Source: Larix kaempferi (Eukaryota; Streptophyta; Pinopsida; Pinales; Pinaceae). Taken from it: 64,000 nt of DNA. The stretch lies in NCBI GenBank assembly GCA_027924585.1, contig BSBM01000186.1:620001-684000 (forward strand), in the 5' to 3' direction. Positions 44,661 to 57,600 of this stretch are shown here, one piece after another; position 1 is the stretch's first letter, and each line of letters starts with the position of its first letter. Under the pieces are notes generated by a model. It saw nothing but the letters and a program-made list of their open reading frames with translations, did not search any database and was not told where the DNA came from. Made by a program: the position numbers and the translations under genes.

Positions 44661-45647
44661 TCCTCCTACTCCTCCTCTCCCTATCATCCTCATCATCCCC
44701 ACCTCCCATCCCTTACCCCTCCTCCCCCCACCCCTCCTCTCCCCACCTCCTACTCCTCCCCCTCTCCATCTCTCTCTCCTCTCCCTTCCTCCCCACCTCC
44801 CATCGCCTCCCGTCTCCCTCTTCCATTGCCTCCTCCTCTACCTATAGCTCTCCCTATCCTACCCCCCTTCCCCAACCACCCCCCCCCTTCATCCTACTCT
44901 TCCCCCTCTCCATCTACCTCACCTATCCCCCTCCTCCTCCACCTCTCCCTATCCTCCTCCCCTCTCCCCCCCTCCTCCTCTTCTACTCCTCCCCTCCTCC
45001 TCTTCCTCCTCATGTACCCTCCCTGCTCTCCCCCCTCCCCCCCGACTACCCCTCTCCCCATCCCACTCTCCCTCTCCTCCTCATACCCCTACCACTACTC
45101 CATCTCTCCCTCACTCCCCTCCCCCCCTACTACCCCCTCTCCCCATAACCCTCCTCCTCTCTCCCCCTCTCCCCTCCCCCTACTCCCCATCCCCCTCCCC
45201 CTACCCATCCCCATACCCATCCCCCCCATCTCCCTTCCCCTCTCTTCCCCTTTCACATCCCCCTCCCCGCTACTCCCCCTACTACCCCTCTCCCCATCCC
45301 CCTCCCCCCTACCCCACTCTCCCTCTCCCCCTCTCCCATCCTCCTCTGCTCTACTCCCCCTACTGCACCTCACTCCTCCACCTACTTCCCCTACTACTCC
45401 TCTCCCCATCCCCCTCCCCTCTACTCCTCCTACTCCCAAACTCCCCATCCCCCTACCCTCTACTCCCCCTCTCCCCTCTCCCCTCCTCCTTCCTCCTCCT
45501 CATCCTCATACCCAATCCCCCTACTCCCTCTCTCCCCCTCCCCTCTCCCCCTCCCTGTTCCCCCCTACTCACCCTCTTTCCATCCCCCTTTCTCCTCCTC
45601 CTCCCTTTCCCATCTCTCTACCTCCTCCCCACATCCTTGTCTCCCCA
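44661..45647. repeat. polypyrimidine (CT) tract, unit B, right of insertion
   Basis: Continuation of the tract split at 40294. It ends ...acatccttgtctcccc and passes into the unit C start exactly as tract 2 of unit A passes into unit B. Confidence 0.92.
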
Positions 45648-46199
45648 TAACTTCTCAATGTTTTGAGTGAACAGTCGACCCATCATTAGGGGAACCATAA
45701 AATCTATTAATAAAAGAAAAGAGTTAGCCTTTGTCTAAAAAAAATAAAGAATTCGCATGAAGTTAGCCATTACCAAGAAATTAATAAATTAATCAAGGTG
45801 AATAGTTTAATAAAATTGAATAGAAACTAGTTATTAGAAACTTAATAACTCGATGAAATATTTCTAAATCAGGAAGAGGAGGAGTTTTGCAAAACTTGAA
45901 AATTTAAAGGCAATATTATTATTAATAATAAAAGGTCAAATATGGAAGGAAAAAGAAAAAGTTAAAAAAATTGATAATAAAAAAGGGGTTTCAAAAAGTG
46001 AAAACAAAGATTGGTGAGACTAAAGGTAAATATTAGGAGGTTTATAATTAGCTTATATAATTAGTGTAACATAGAGGATAAACTCCGAGGGAACTTGAAA
46101 GAGAAACGGAAATATGAGGGTAAATTATAAGATGAGAAGATTAAATAATGAAAAGGATAAGAACTAAAAGGAACTAAGAGACACTCATACCATGAAGAA

Positions 46200-46835
46200 T
46201 GAAAGGGGGAAGAATTAGAGAAAGTTCATTTTCCTATATGATGTATAAAGGGATTCCATGAATGGATCAAATTATATCCATCTTCATAATTGAAATTCTT
46301 AGGATGCTTTTTTTATTTCAAGGAACTCTCTAATGATATGAGATGAGTAGTGGGAAGTTGAGGCTAGGATGTTGGTTTGGACAAAGAAAATGAGGTGTTT
46401 AGAATTATGGGAGTCCCTATTCAGTGGTATCTAACTTAATCATGGGGTTGTGGAATGTGCCAACTATATGCTCTTTATTGTAGGTTTTGATAGAACTACT
46501 AGTTTGGTTTAATAAGGGTTTTAAGAATAACTAGTTTTTTTGTTGGATGGTGGTGGGAATGTGAATGACAATATTCTTCCATATGAGTCTTTTTGTAATA
46601 AAATTGGTGGGTGACGGTTCCATTAGGTTGGAAAGTGAAATAAATGACAAAATACTAAACATTGGGTGAAATGAAAAAGATGTGATTAACAAATTGAAAC
46701 CAACATCTGGGATTTAGACTGAAACCGTTTAAAACTAGAGCTTTGAAATGTTCCATAAATATGTTGGCTACCATTGGGGATAAATATGAACCCATATATA
46801 TGTCTTTTTTTTGTTCATAGAATGGTCCTCCAACT
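46200..46835 (-). pseudogene. Penelope-like element remnant, unit C (deleted)
   Basis: RT motif region (about 46835-46660) and endonuclease C-terminal region (about 46330-46200) can be matched to units A and B. The linker and the GIY-YIG start are removed: a junction near 46508 joins ...actagtttggttt to aataagggtttt. At the catalytic position even the first Asp is lost (FVNH). Confidence 0.65.
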
Positions 46836-47251
46836 CTTGTGTACTCCCTTGGTCAACCTAGTACTACTCCTATGACATTAGAGGTTCCAAATATTTCTAT
46901 TTCTAATGATTATCTTTCTAGATATATATTTAGCTTAATTCCATTATGTAGAAGCTAATAAGATCCTATGTAGACATTATAAGTATATTTAATAGGTTAT
47001 GAGTCATCTCATGCAGTACTTTAAATTTTTGGGCAATGGCTCTAGCATCCTAGTTAATTATTTTGCTTCTGGTCTATTATGAAAAAACAATGACAAACTA
47101 ATCTTCTATAGTTGATCTAGTTTCCAAAGTGGCATGCCAACCACATAAGCATCCATAGTTTCTATTTCTTCAGTAATATAATGTTTTCTGAGCTTATATT
47201 ATATTCATTTTGAAAAATTAAACATAAACAAAATAATAACCATTTGCATCC

Positions 47252-47252
47252 A

Positions 47253-47292
<40 letters not shown>

Positions 47293-47293
47293 A
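47252..47293. repeat. (CT)n(CA)n microsatellite, unit C
   Basis: 42 bp, half the length found in units A and B. Confidence 0.95.
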
Positions 47294-47557
47294 ATTTTAG
47301 TTTCTGTACATCCATCACAAGCCATTAACTGTACAAAATTGATAACCACCATCAAAATAGAAATAAATATCATCAACTATATTGCTTAATTGTCTATACT
47401 AAACATGTGTTGTACTAATTCATCAACAAACTATATTTTAGAGTCCATGCATCATTAAAATATATCATAGACTATCTACTCCAAAATAAAACATGATGAG
47501 GATGGTTTACTCCAAAATATCATAGTATACTTGAAATCTACAATGATCGTAATGATA

Positions 47558-47672
47558 TTAACATTTTAACATAAACCACCATTTAAAAAATTACATTTTA
47601 ATAGAAATGAAAATTTAAAAATTCACATTTTAACACAAATGCAATTTATTAAATTACATTTTGACACAAAAA
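47558..47672. repeat. 32-bp minisatellite, unit C
   Basis: Four copies of the cattttaacacaaa core with more substitutions than in units A and B. Confidence 0.75.
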
Positions 47673-48027
47673 TCTGAAACTATATAAACATTTGCTCCAT
47701 TGCATTGAAGCCCTAGTTGGAACACAAAGGGCTCAACCACAAAAAATACTAGTGCATTGCAGTCAAACTAACCTAGAAAACGAAGGAGATCAAAAATTCG
47801 ATGTGTCAAACTAGTACTGGACTCCTGAAATCGCAGAACAAAAAACCAACAAAAAGATCATTGCAAATCTAGCAAATGATCGTGAAAATGTGACTTAAGA
47901 ACATGTATTTATAGATCAATGAGGGTTGTTAAACTGGTGAAAATGCACAACGATCAAATTTCAAAAAATAAAAAAGTAAATGGTCGTTAAAAAAGAGAAA
48001 AAAAAGGAAAAACATTATTGCCTCAAT

Positions 48028-48130
48028 ATTTGTTGCTATTGCGACGAAAACAATGTATGTCTCTATAATGACGGATGTACGTCGCTAAAGAGATGTTAAG
48101 GAGTATGTGTCTCTATAGTGACGATCGTTA
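48028..48130. repeat. palindrome cluster, unit C
   Basis: Four degraded copies (ttgctattgcgac, gtctctataatgac, gtcgctaaagagat, gtctctatagtgac). Confidence 0.6.
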
Positions 48131-48577
48131 GGGACATTTACATTTTTTTCCAAAATATTAAATTGTTTTTTCCACGAAAATTTCGATTTGAACTTTAATC
48201 GAGGCAAATTATCGTGGGACTTTTGAGCCATATGTAGTAGTGTTGATAGGAGGGTACTTGATATGCTATGCAGGATATGAACTATTTGTATGGTAAACCT
48301 TGGCAACCAAAACTTATGATACGATGAGACAATCCGATAATATTGATAGCAGTAGAGTATGATTTGATGGGGTATAGACCCAGTATGTTGAGAGGGATGG
48401 ATGTATTTCCCACCCTATGTTACTATGAGTGGGAGGGTTGTGATGAGACGTGCTCCTCATGTTGTTGTCATGGCGATGGTTGGATACCTGCTAGGAGAGG
48501 CTAGGTCCAATATTTAGTGGATGCTACCACTCTCATGTTATATGTGGTTAGGTCCATAAAGCCGACATCCACGTCAT

Positions 48578-49106
48578 TGCACCGAGTGAAACGAGGTGCT
48601 CTAGAGCCTAGTATGGGGGAGATCCTGTAACGTTTGTCCATGTTTGTCCTTATAGTCGGCCATAATAAATAAAGTTTGTCTTTAACATAATAAAAAAAAA
48701 TATTATGTTGGAAATTAATAAAACGACGTGTATTTTCGTTTGAATTAAATCCTAGGCTATATAATACATGAACGTGTAAAAAAAAAACATGTAAAGGAAA
48801 GTATTTAATGAAAAGTAAAAAAGTAAAATGTATTGTCAGCCATTAATTAAAATGTAAGAAAAAATAAAATTATGGAAAGTATTTAAAAAATCCATGTCGG
48901 CTCATAAAACAAAATATTATGAAAAGTAATTAAAAAATAGATGTTCGTTTATAAAATAAAAAATTAAAACTTAAACCCGAATCTATCAATAAACAGAGAT
49001 TAAATTTCTTTAGTTTAAATTTTAAAAAAATAAATACACCTCAAGAAATTGGATCCCTCTCGGTGCTTGATAGATACGGGTTTAAGATGGATCTATGCTG
49101 GTTACT
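48578..49106 (+). mobile_element. LTR-retrotransposon 3' fragment inserted in unit C
   Basis: Absent from units A and B, which read straight through (cacgtcattactatcatagg in B). It begins with about 30 bp of internal sequence, then a purine tract gtatgggggaga (48611-48622), then an LTR-like part starting tgtaacg (48626) and ending gatctatgctgg. The last 200 bp match 61185-61386. No clear target duplication; at most 2-3 bp are shared at the edges. Confidence 0.6.
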
Positions 49107-51183
49107 AGCATAGGAAGGATAGGGAGGATACTGTTAGCTAGCACTATTTAGGTTGGGGATTCCTTGATATCAAGTTAGTGGTAGTAGGTACCCTTCGTTG
49201 TACTTGATTGATTAAAATAATGTAAACATAAAAATAATGATATAAAATCTTATAAGGTTAACTTATAAAATAACTAATGATTTTTTAGTAATGTTATGTT
49301 GTATGTATACTTGTTCTATTTGCATGAAGGGTTACTAGTATTAGTTAGCAGTTATGCGTAGGCATGATTATGTATGTTTATAGTACATGATACTTTGTAT
49401 ATGTACGCTAGTATCATTATACAAATACTTTCATGTCAAATTATTGTATAAATTGTTGTGAATGAGCAAGTTAATTATACATTGATCCTAGATAGATAAT
49501 AACGTTAAGTTATTAAAATGCGTGTTAAACAAATCATTAAGTCTTCATTAAGTATAATTGATCACTATAATAAGTGAAGGAACAAATATCGTTCAATAAG
49601 AATTGTCACACGGGGATTGTCATTTGTAATATAATTATACTTTTTAATTGTCTTCCATGATTGATGTTTAGACCTTCGGAAGGTACTATGTTATAAAAAT
49701 AAAGGTAGCAGGGAACTTAAATATTAAACAAATGAATACATGTGTTGCTATTAGATTATCATTTATTAGTGTTATTATTATTATTATTATTATGATTAAT
49801 TAAAATCAATAAGCACAATGTCCTTTGCCATAAACATTTTTGAATGTACTAACAGAATAAATTAATTAATTAAATAACTCTTCCTTTACTGAACTATCTC
49901 ATGAAAAGTTAAAAGAATTAATTAATCATTTAATAAAACCTGGGAATATAAGATTAGGTTCATTATATTAATATACTTAAATTATTGCCATGTAATATAG
50001 AAGGTTCGAATTTGGGTGTATAATTAAAAAAACCACCACTTCCAATCTTGAAAGGTCAACAATCATAAACCTTAAATTTATATTTTATTCCACTTAATTA
50101 ATATTGGAAATAGTGAGTGGATGGATAATTAACCCACCATCTCCTAAATACCCCATTTTGAACATATCGAGAAAATCATAATGAAAATCCAGCCCATCCA
50201 CTTAATTGAATTTAATTGACCTTAATGTTATTCAAATGCTTGAGAAGAACAATATTTAAAAATTATATTTTATACGGGATTGGAATGAATGTTTTTGGGG
50301 ATTCGAGGGATTAAATGGAGGGCGGTGGAGTAAGCCGGAAGTCTAATGGAGGTTGAAAATGGTATAAAGGAAAGTTTTTGGGGAAATGAGAGGGGGTTAT
50401 TTTAGGGGTGGGTAGGGAGGAGAACTGGGATTTTGGATGTGAAGCCGAGGAAGGGGAAAAATCAAGGATTGGAGGAGGGGGTTAAATCCAAGGAGGAGGT
50501 GGAAAACTTAGGAGGAAATACAACATTGTTGAACAACAGGGAAGTTGCTATCGTGATTGTCGGCTGTGGGCTAGTCGGGGGCTAGGAAACTCGTTGGTTT
50601 CCTAGGGCCAGCATGATAAGAGCTGGTCGGGAGGGTGGTTCATCTGTTTTGTTTACTAAGGCTTGGCACAAAGGAGCTACGAGATCTACAGGGGCAATCT
50701 ACAACTTACACTGGTCCAGGTATTCTAATGGTAGTTTAGGAAAATGATTTATATCTCAATATACTAACTATTATGCATGAAATTACAATTATATGTATGT
50801 TGTTAATAACTTTATGTATGTGCACTGTAATAAACATAATGATACTTATTTATTATTGAAATAATTACGAAGAAAAAAGAACTCTGTAGGAGCTGGGTAA
50901 AAAACTTGATTTCAAAATCTAGAACTTCGGTGCCCTTTCGGATAGAGGGGCACTGCAATGAGCCTGGTTCTTTTCCTTTGTCAAGATCGTTAAAAAATTA
51001 AATATATCCCCTCCCTTTGAGTCGATTCTTTCTCCAAATTTAATATCTGAACCTTCATTTCATTCGACTATGCTATTTAATCCTCTTTCTTCTTCCTCCC
51101 CTACTGAATATATTCCTATTAGTAACCATGACTTTGATTGGATGATGAAAAGAGTAGGAGAATGAAATGAAGCTTGGGGGGCA

Positions 51184-54100
51184 TGTATCTAGCCTCTCGA
51201 TATCATACTGGAGGTAAGACATCAACTTCTTACATTGGGGGGAAAATTTATAACCTATAGATATCATGTTGGGAAGTAACCCACTAATGGGCGTTATACC
51301 GAGCATAGTTTATTTTCCGTTACAAGCTCGTTAAAAAATGAAGCAGACATCATGAGCATTCTTTTCACCTATATTTGATCTCAAAAACAGTAAGATGGTA
51401 TTGAGCTTACTTTTCATATTTTTCGTGCTATGGTTGAAACATGAAAAGTGGTTTGAGCTTACTTTTTACTTTTTCGTGCTATGGTTAAAAATATGAAAAA
51501 GATTCTCAGTGCTTTTGATACCATTGTTGTGCTCATTAAAATTTTGAGTAAAAAGGTGTGTATAACGAGTATAGGTTTATCACATTATCTGGACTCGCTA
51601 AACTACTTAAGGAAAAGGAACTGTGCCGAGTTTACTTTTTCGTTTGTCGTACTTTGTCAATAACCATGACAAAGTTGTACATGGAGTCCTCTTTAAGCTC
51701 TTTTCAGACTCCCAAAATAGGAAAAGATTGCTGAGTGAATTTGTTTCTTTCACGCTCATAAAAGGATTTGAAAGTACGTCTATCTGATGATAGTTTATCC
51801 ATCTTTCAGACCATTTAGACTATTTACGAAAACGGAATACTCAAGTCAATCATGATTAGATTAGTTATCTCTCATGTTGTTTTATCCTTTTTCTGGTGAG
51901 GAGACTAACTTTTACGAAAAAAGAACCATTATGAGTCTTCTTTTGATCATTTCAGACTCTCTAAATGTGGAACGTCACTGAGTTTACCTTTTTTGAACTC
52001 GTAAAATTATACATGGAAGGAACCTTTTTGGGACCAAATCCCTCCTTTCTCAAGTTTGTAAAACATGTGAGATTGGAATCATCATATGAGGAGCTACATC
52101 GAGTGTTTGTTACCCTCTTCTGGCTCGTTAAAAATAAAAGAGGCACTCATCCATCATGATGGGTAAATTAAGGGAATGGGAAGATGTATTTGAGTCTATA
52201 TTAATGGAATCTTAAAGTAACCTTTGAACATGGCACCTGTCTGCATTCGAGTCAAATAGTTGTGTAATCTGCTTGCCAATGAGTCATACCAATTCCATGA
52301 GTCATTCTACTCCTTTGGTTACTCCGAAGAATGCTTCGGTCATTTGGTGCATTATGTCTTGGTCTCTGCTATATTGGGTCAATGCTTCCAAGTCACTTAT
52401 CATGCCATTAAATGTTCAAAGGAAATATTTGGTTGTAATCAACCTTCATTAAACCTTCCATTGTGTTGGTCATCCATGTTTACCATTACACCTTTGTGTC
52501 AATTCACACTCATTTGATCTACTATACTATATCACTTCCTGTGTCAGTTTCGTGTCGATGATGTTGGATGCACCATGGCCCTCCTTTGTCGAGTCTATTC
52601 CTGTCAACATGAGCAATTAGATTGAGAAACTAGTTGGTACCTTTGATCCTGGATGCCTCAATGGTAGGTTTCCTCGCTTTCGATAGTAGGTTTACATCAT
52701 TGACCTCCGATCGAATGATTCCACGAATGTTCAACTCCAACTCATTTACTCATTTATTCGCATTCATTGGGATGTACTAGTGATGCCTTGGGATCATCGT
52801 CATCATTGGTGATTTCCCTTGCACTTGTTATTGGTTCACATCATTGACTAGTAACTCAAGTGGTTTCTACCATGTTCGAATTCAACACATTGTAATCACA
52901 TGGTAAGATTTGTATCATTTTCAGGAATGGGTATAAGACCCTGGGTTGTTCTGATGTCTTACTATTACCCCCAAGTTGCAATGGAGATTTTTTAGCAGGT
53001 CCCCCATGCAGATGTTATGATGATGACCCTCATTAATGTACTTTCACATAGATCCACTCTTGTATTGGTCATTGTTTTGTTATTAGCTCATCATGGATCT
53101 ATGCTTGTATTTTTAGTAACCATGATTATGTTCAAGCCATTCATATATGGATCCAAGTTGTATTTTGGTGGCCATATCATTGGTTAGTATCAACATGGAT
53201 CTGTAATGTTTTGGTCGGAAGCTATGTTGTGAGTCATTGGGATAATAAAATCATTGTACTGCAAAAGATCCTTGGTTATTGTTGACATATTTCCAACCAA
53301 ATTATTTCACCTATTGGTTCCTTTCCTAGATCCTTTATACTTTATCCATCAAATTATTTCACCTATCATGTTACTCTATCTGCATACTTTGGGGGGCAAT
53401 CTTTTACATGAAAATTTTGTACGCATCATCATTACGAACCATGTACACTTTATCCTTGCCTAAATCCCTAAAGTACTTGACCAAAATCCTTGGAATATGA
53501 GTCATGAGGGGTTTCCCCCTGAAAAAAACTTGTTTAGAGAGGTCGATGCACCTTGCCTTCTAGCAAAGCATGTCTTTCCTGATAGATGCACATTGCTCCA
53601 TTACAAAGTGCGTCACTGAAGCATGTTTCTAGTATCTACGGTGTGTCGATGCCTGTATGGAGGGAAAAATGAGAAGTTTCAAGAAGTCTCTCGAAGGAGA
53701 CCCTCTTGGAGGCTTATCCCTTCCATATAGGATGGATATTACTCACCTCCCTAGCATAGTAGGATCCCACCTCCTCCTTCTCCATAATCCTCTCCTCTCC
53801 CTACTCATCTCTTTTGGCCTATAAATGAAGCTCCTCTTCATGGGATAGGTGGGTTGAAATGAGGGTAGTCAAATGTTGTAGAAATTGAGCTAGGATTCCA
53901 TTCTTCCATGTTTGGAAAATTGAGGTAGCGTTCCACTAGAAAGGATCTTCAACACTAAGGCTTCATTGGTTGTAATTCTTTCCTCTATTTTCATTAATAC
54001 ATCAATGTCTTCATTTCCCATAAACAATGAGTAATTTCATTTATAGTAGTTCTCCTTGGTCAATTGCTTAGATGAATCATGTTATCTTGTAGCATCTTCT

Positions 54101-54335
54101 CTTTGTCCTTTTGAGTCTTTTGTAGGTAATCTCTTCATCAACAAGAAAGATTATGAAAACTTCAAGCTATGAGGATGACCTTCGTAAATAAGGTGTGGAC
54201 TTGACTCTCCATTTTCAAGCAATTTGATAGATCTAGGGGAAATATTTTCATTCTTGTTTTTCTTTGTTCTAGATCCGAACCATTCAGACTAGGGAGATCA
54301 GTTGGTGTCTACATCGACAGATTTATCTGTTAACA
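51184..54335 (+). mobile_element. putative single long LTR in unit C
   Basis: Counterpart of 35147-38285: purine tract gaagcttggggggca, start TGTATCTAGCC, TATA (ctataaatg) near 53819 and end tctgttaaca. A frame ending HDFDWMMKRVGE lies just before the purine tract and could be the tail of a lost gene. Low confidence for the same reasons as in unit B. Confidence 0.36.
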
Positions 54336-54650
54336 ATGATGGTCTTGCATGACAGTAGGACCACCTCTTTATAGCCACTACTCGAAACAAAGGTGGCATG
54401 GTGTCCCATGGTCTAGTACAACTGAAGAAATGCATCCTGTGTATCTAGAAGTAATTATTTTCTAGGTTGGAAGACCAATCTAGGAAGTGGCCTATGCGAT
54501 GGAGGGGCTTGGAAATGTTTTGTTTTGAGATACAACACATTAAGGAGAAAACAAGAACCCAATGTCTTTAGACACTACCATCACATGCTTGAGAATTTGT
54601 AAATTTTTTGTTTGAATATCAATAACAGAGCACCAAATTGGGTCTCGACT

Positions 54651-57600
54651 CATCCCCCCCCTCCCCCCCCATTATCTTACAACCCCTCCTCCTCTTCACC
54701 CCCCCACTCCTCCTCCTACTCCTCTTACTTCTCCTACTCTTATTCTTCCTCACCATCCCTCCCTCTCCTCCCTCTCTCCCCCTGCCCCTACTACCCCCAC
54801 ACCCTCCTCCTCCACCCCCCATCTCCCCACACCCCTATCCCCTCCCATACCCTTCACACCCTCCTCCTCCACCTACCTCGACACTCCTCCTACCCCTCTC
54901 CCACTCCCTTCTCCTCCTCCTCCTCTTCCTCCTCTCCCCTCCCCTCCACCTCCCCTCTCTCCCCCCTCTTCCCCTTCCCTTCCTTCCCCTCCCTTCCACT
55001 CTCCCCTCTAACCATCCTTTCACATGCCCTCCATTTATTTCCTTGCCCTACCCCCTCCCCTCATCCTCCTCGCCCCCCTCCTACTCCCTCCTCTACTCCT
55101 CTACCTCTCTCCTTCCCTCCCCTTACTTTCACCTCCTTCCCTCCTCCCTTCCCCTCCTCCTCCATGACCCCTCCTATGCCCCCCCCACTCCTCTTCCCAT
55201 CCTACTCCTACTCTTCCCCTTATCCCTTTCCCTTTCCTCTCCCCTTCTTCCCAACCCCAACCCTATCCTCTCATGTTCCTCCCCCTCTTCCCACCCCTCC
55301 TCTTCCTCCTCCTCCTCCCCCTCCTCCTCTACCTCCACCTCATCCTCTTACTCCTCCTCATCTTCTGCATCATCCTCTTACTACTCATATTCCTCCTCCT
55401 CTTCCTCCTCTTCCTCCTCCCCCTCTGCTTCCCCTCCCCCATCTCCTCTCTCCCCCATCTGACCCTCCCCTTCCCTCCCCTCACCTCCACTCTCCAATCT
55501 AACCATCCTGGCCCATCCCCTCCATTTATTGCCCCATCCTCCACCCTCCCTTCCTCATCCTCTTCCCCTCCTACTCCATCCTCTACTCCTCCCCCTATAA
55601 CTTCCCCAACCCCTCCCACCTCTCCCCTCCCCCCCTCCCCACCCTTTCACCTCCTATGTGCCTCCCTTCCCCTCCTCCTCCCCTCTCTTATGCCCTCCCC
55701 CCTCCTCTCACCCTTTTATTCCTACTCCTACCCTTTCCAACTCCCTTCCATCTCTCCTTCCTCCCACCCCTACCCTATCCTCCCCTCTTCCTCCCCCTCT
55801 TCCCACACCTCCTCTTCCTCCTCCTTGTCCTCCACCTGCACCAACTTCTCTTACTCCTCCTAATCTTCCTCCTCCCCCTCTTTTTCCTCCACCTCCACCT
55901 CCCAATTCCCCACCATCCTCCCCTACCCTATCCCCCTCCTCACACTCTCATAATGCCTCTCCTACCCTTATTTCCCCATCCCCCTCACTCCTCCACATCC
56001 TCCCTCCCCTCCACCCCCACCCCTCTCCCACTCCTCCACCTTCACCTCCTCCTCCATCCCCACTCCTCCTCCTCCATCCCCACTCCTCCTCCACATACTC
56101 CCCCTCCCTCCACTCCTCCTCCTCATCCCCCTCTCCTATTTATCTTCCCATTCCCTACCACCCCCCCACCACCACATCCCCCCTCCTCCTCCTCCTCTAC
56201 CATATCCCCTCTGCCTCCTCTTCCTCTACCATATCCCCTCTGCCTCCTCTCCCATCTCCCCTCTTCCTCCTCTCCCTGCTCCTTCTCTAACATCCCCACC
56301 ACATTGCTTCTCCTCCTCATGCTCTCCTACCTCACCTCTACCTCCTCTACCCCCCTCCCCTAAACTCATCCTCCTCCTCCACCTCTCCAATTTAAGATCC
56401 CCTCAACCCCACTTCCTCCTCCTCCCCCCTACCCATAGCAAATCAGCCTCCTTATCCCCACTCCTCCACTCCCCTCCACCCTCCTCCTCCAGATTTCACC
56501 CTCCCCTCTTCCCCCTCCTCTTACCCCCCACCATCCTCCTCCCCCACTCCCCCCTAACCCACTCCCTCCTCTACCCCACCCCTCCTCCTCCTCCTCCTCC
56601 TCCTCCTATCCCCCTCCTCCTACTCCTCCTCCTCTTCCTCCTCCTATCCCCCTCCTCCTCACTCCCCCCCTCATCCTAATCCTCCCCCTCTCTCCCCTTC
56701 CATATCCCTCTCCACTCCCCTCACATCTTCGCTATCTCTCTCCTCCCCTCCTTCTCCTCCTCCTCTCTCTATACTCCTCCCCATCCCTTACCCCTCCTCC
56801 CTCAACCTATCCTCTCCCCCACCTCCTACTTCTCTCCCTCTCCATCTCCCTCTCCTCTCCCTTCCTCCCCACCACCTATCCCATCCTGTCTCCCTCTGTA
56901 ATCCCCACCTCATCTACCTTCACCTCTCCCTAGACTCCCCCTTGTCCCCTACACCCCCTCATCCTACTCTTTCCCCTCTCCATCTACCTCACCTCTCCCC
57001 TCCTCCAACAACTCTCCCTATCATCCTCCCCTCTCCCCCCCTCCTTTTCTTCTAGTCCTCCTCCCTCCTCCCTCTCCTCCTCATATCCCTTCCTTCTCTT
57101 TTTCCTCATATCCCCTCCCGCTATCCCCCCATATTACATGTCTCCCCATCCCCCCTCTCCCCTCCCCTTGCCCCTCCTCCTCATACCTGCCTACCCCATC
57201 TCTCCCCCTCTTATCACCCCCCTACCCATCTCTCCCCCTCTCCCCTACCCTTATTACCCATCCCCCTACCCATACCCATCTGCCTCTACCCCATCTCCTT
57301 TCCCTTCACTCCCCCTCTCACATCCCCCTCCCTCCTCCCCCTACTACTTCTCTCCCCATCCCCCTCCCCCCTCCCCAACTCTCCCTCTCCCCTTCTTCCA
57401 TCCCCCTCCTCCCTACTCCCCCATCCCCCATCCCCCATACTCCTTCCATAACCCATTTATCCTCCCCTCCCCTACCCTCCCCCATCCTCCTACCCCATTT
57501 TCCCCTCCCCTTAACCCCAATTCCTCCTCCTTCCCCCCTCTCCCTAGCCTCTTAAGCCTCCTTATCACCTCTCCTCCCCTCCCCTCCACCCTCCTCCTCC

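Larger units (their letters stand above)
45648..54650. repeat. large tandem unit C, AT-rich part (9.0 kb)
   Basis: Third copy of the unit. Compared with A and B it lacks about 360 bp and about 100 bp inside the Penelope-like remnant, and has gained an LTR fragment at 48578-49106. Otherwise it is collinear to the conserved end gggtct(c/g)actcat. No genes recognised. Confidence 0.88.
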
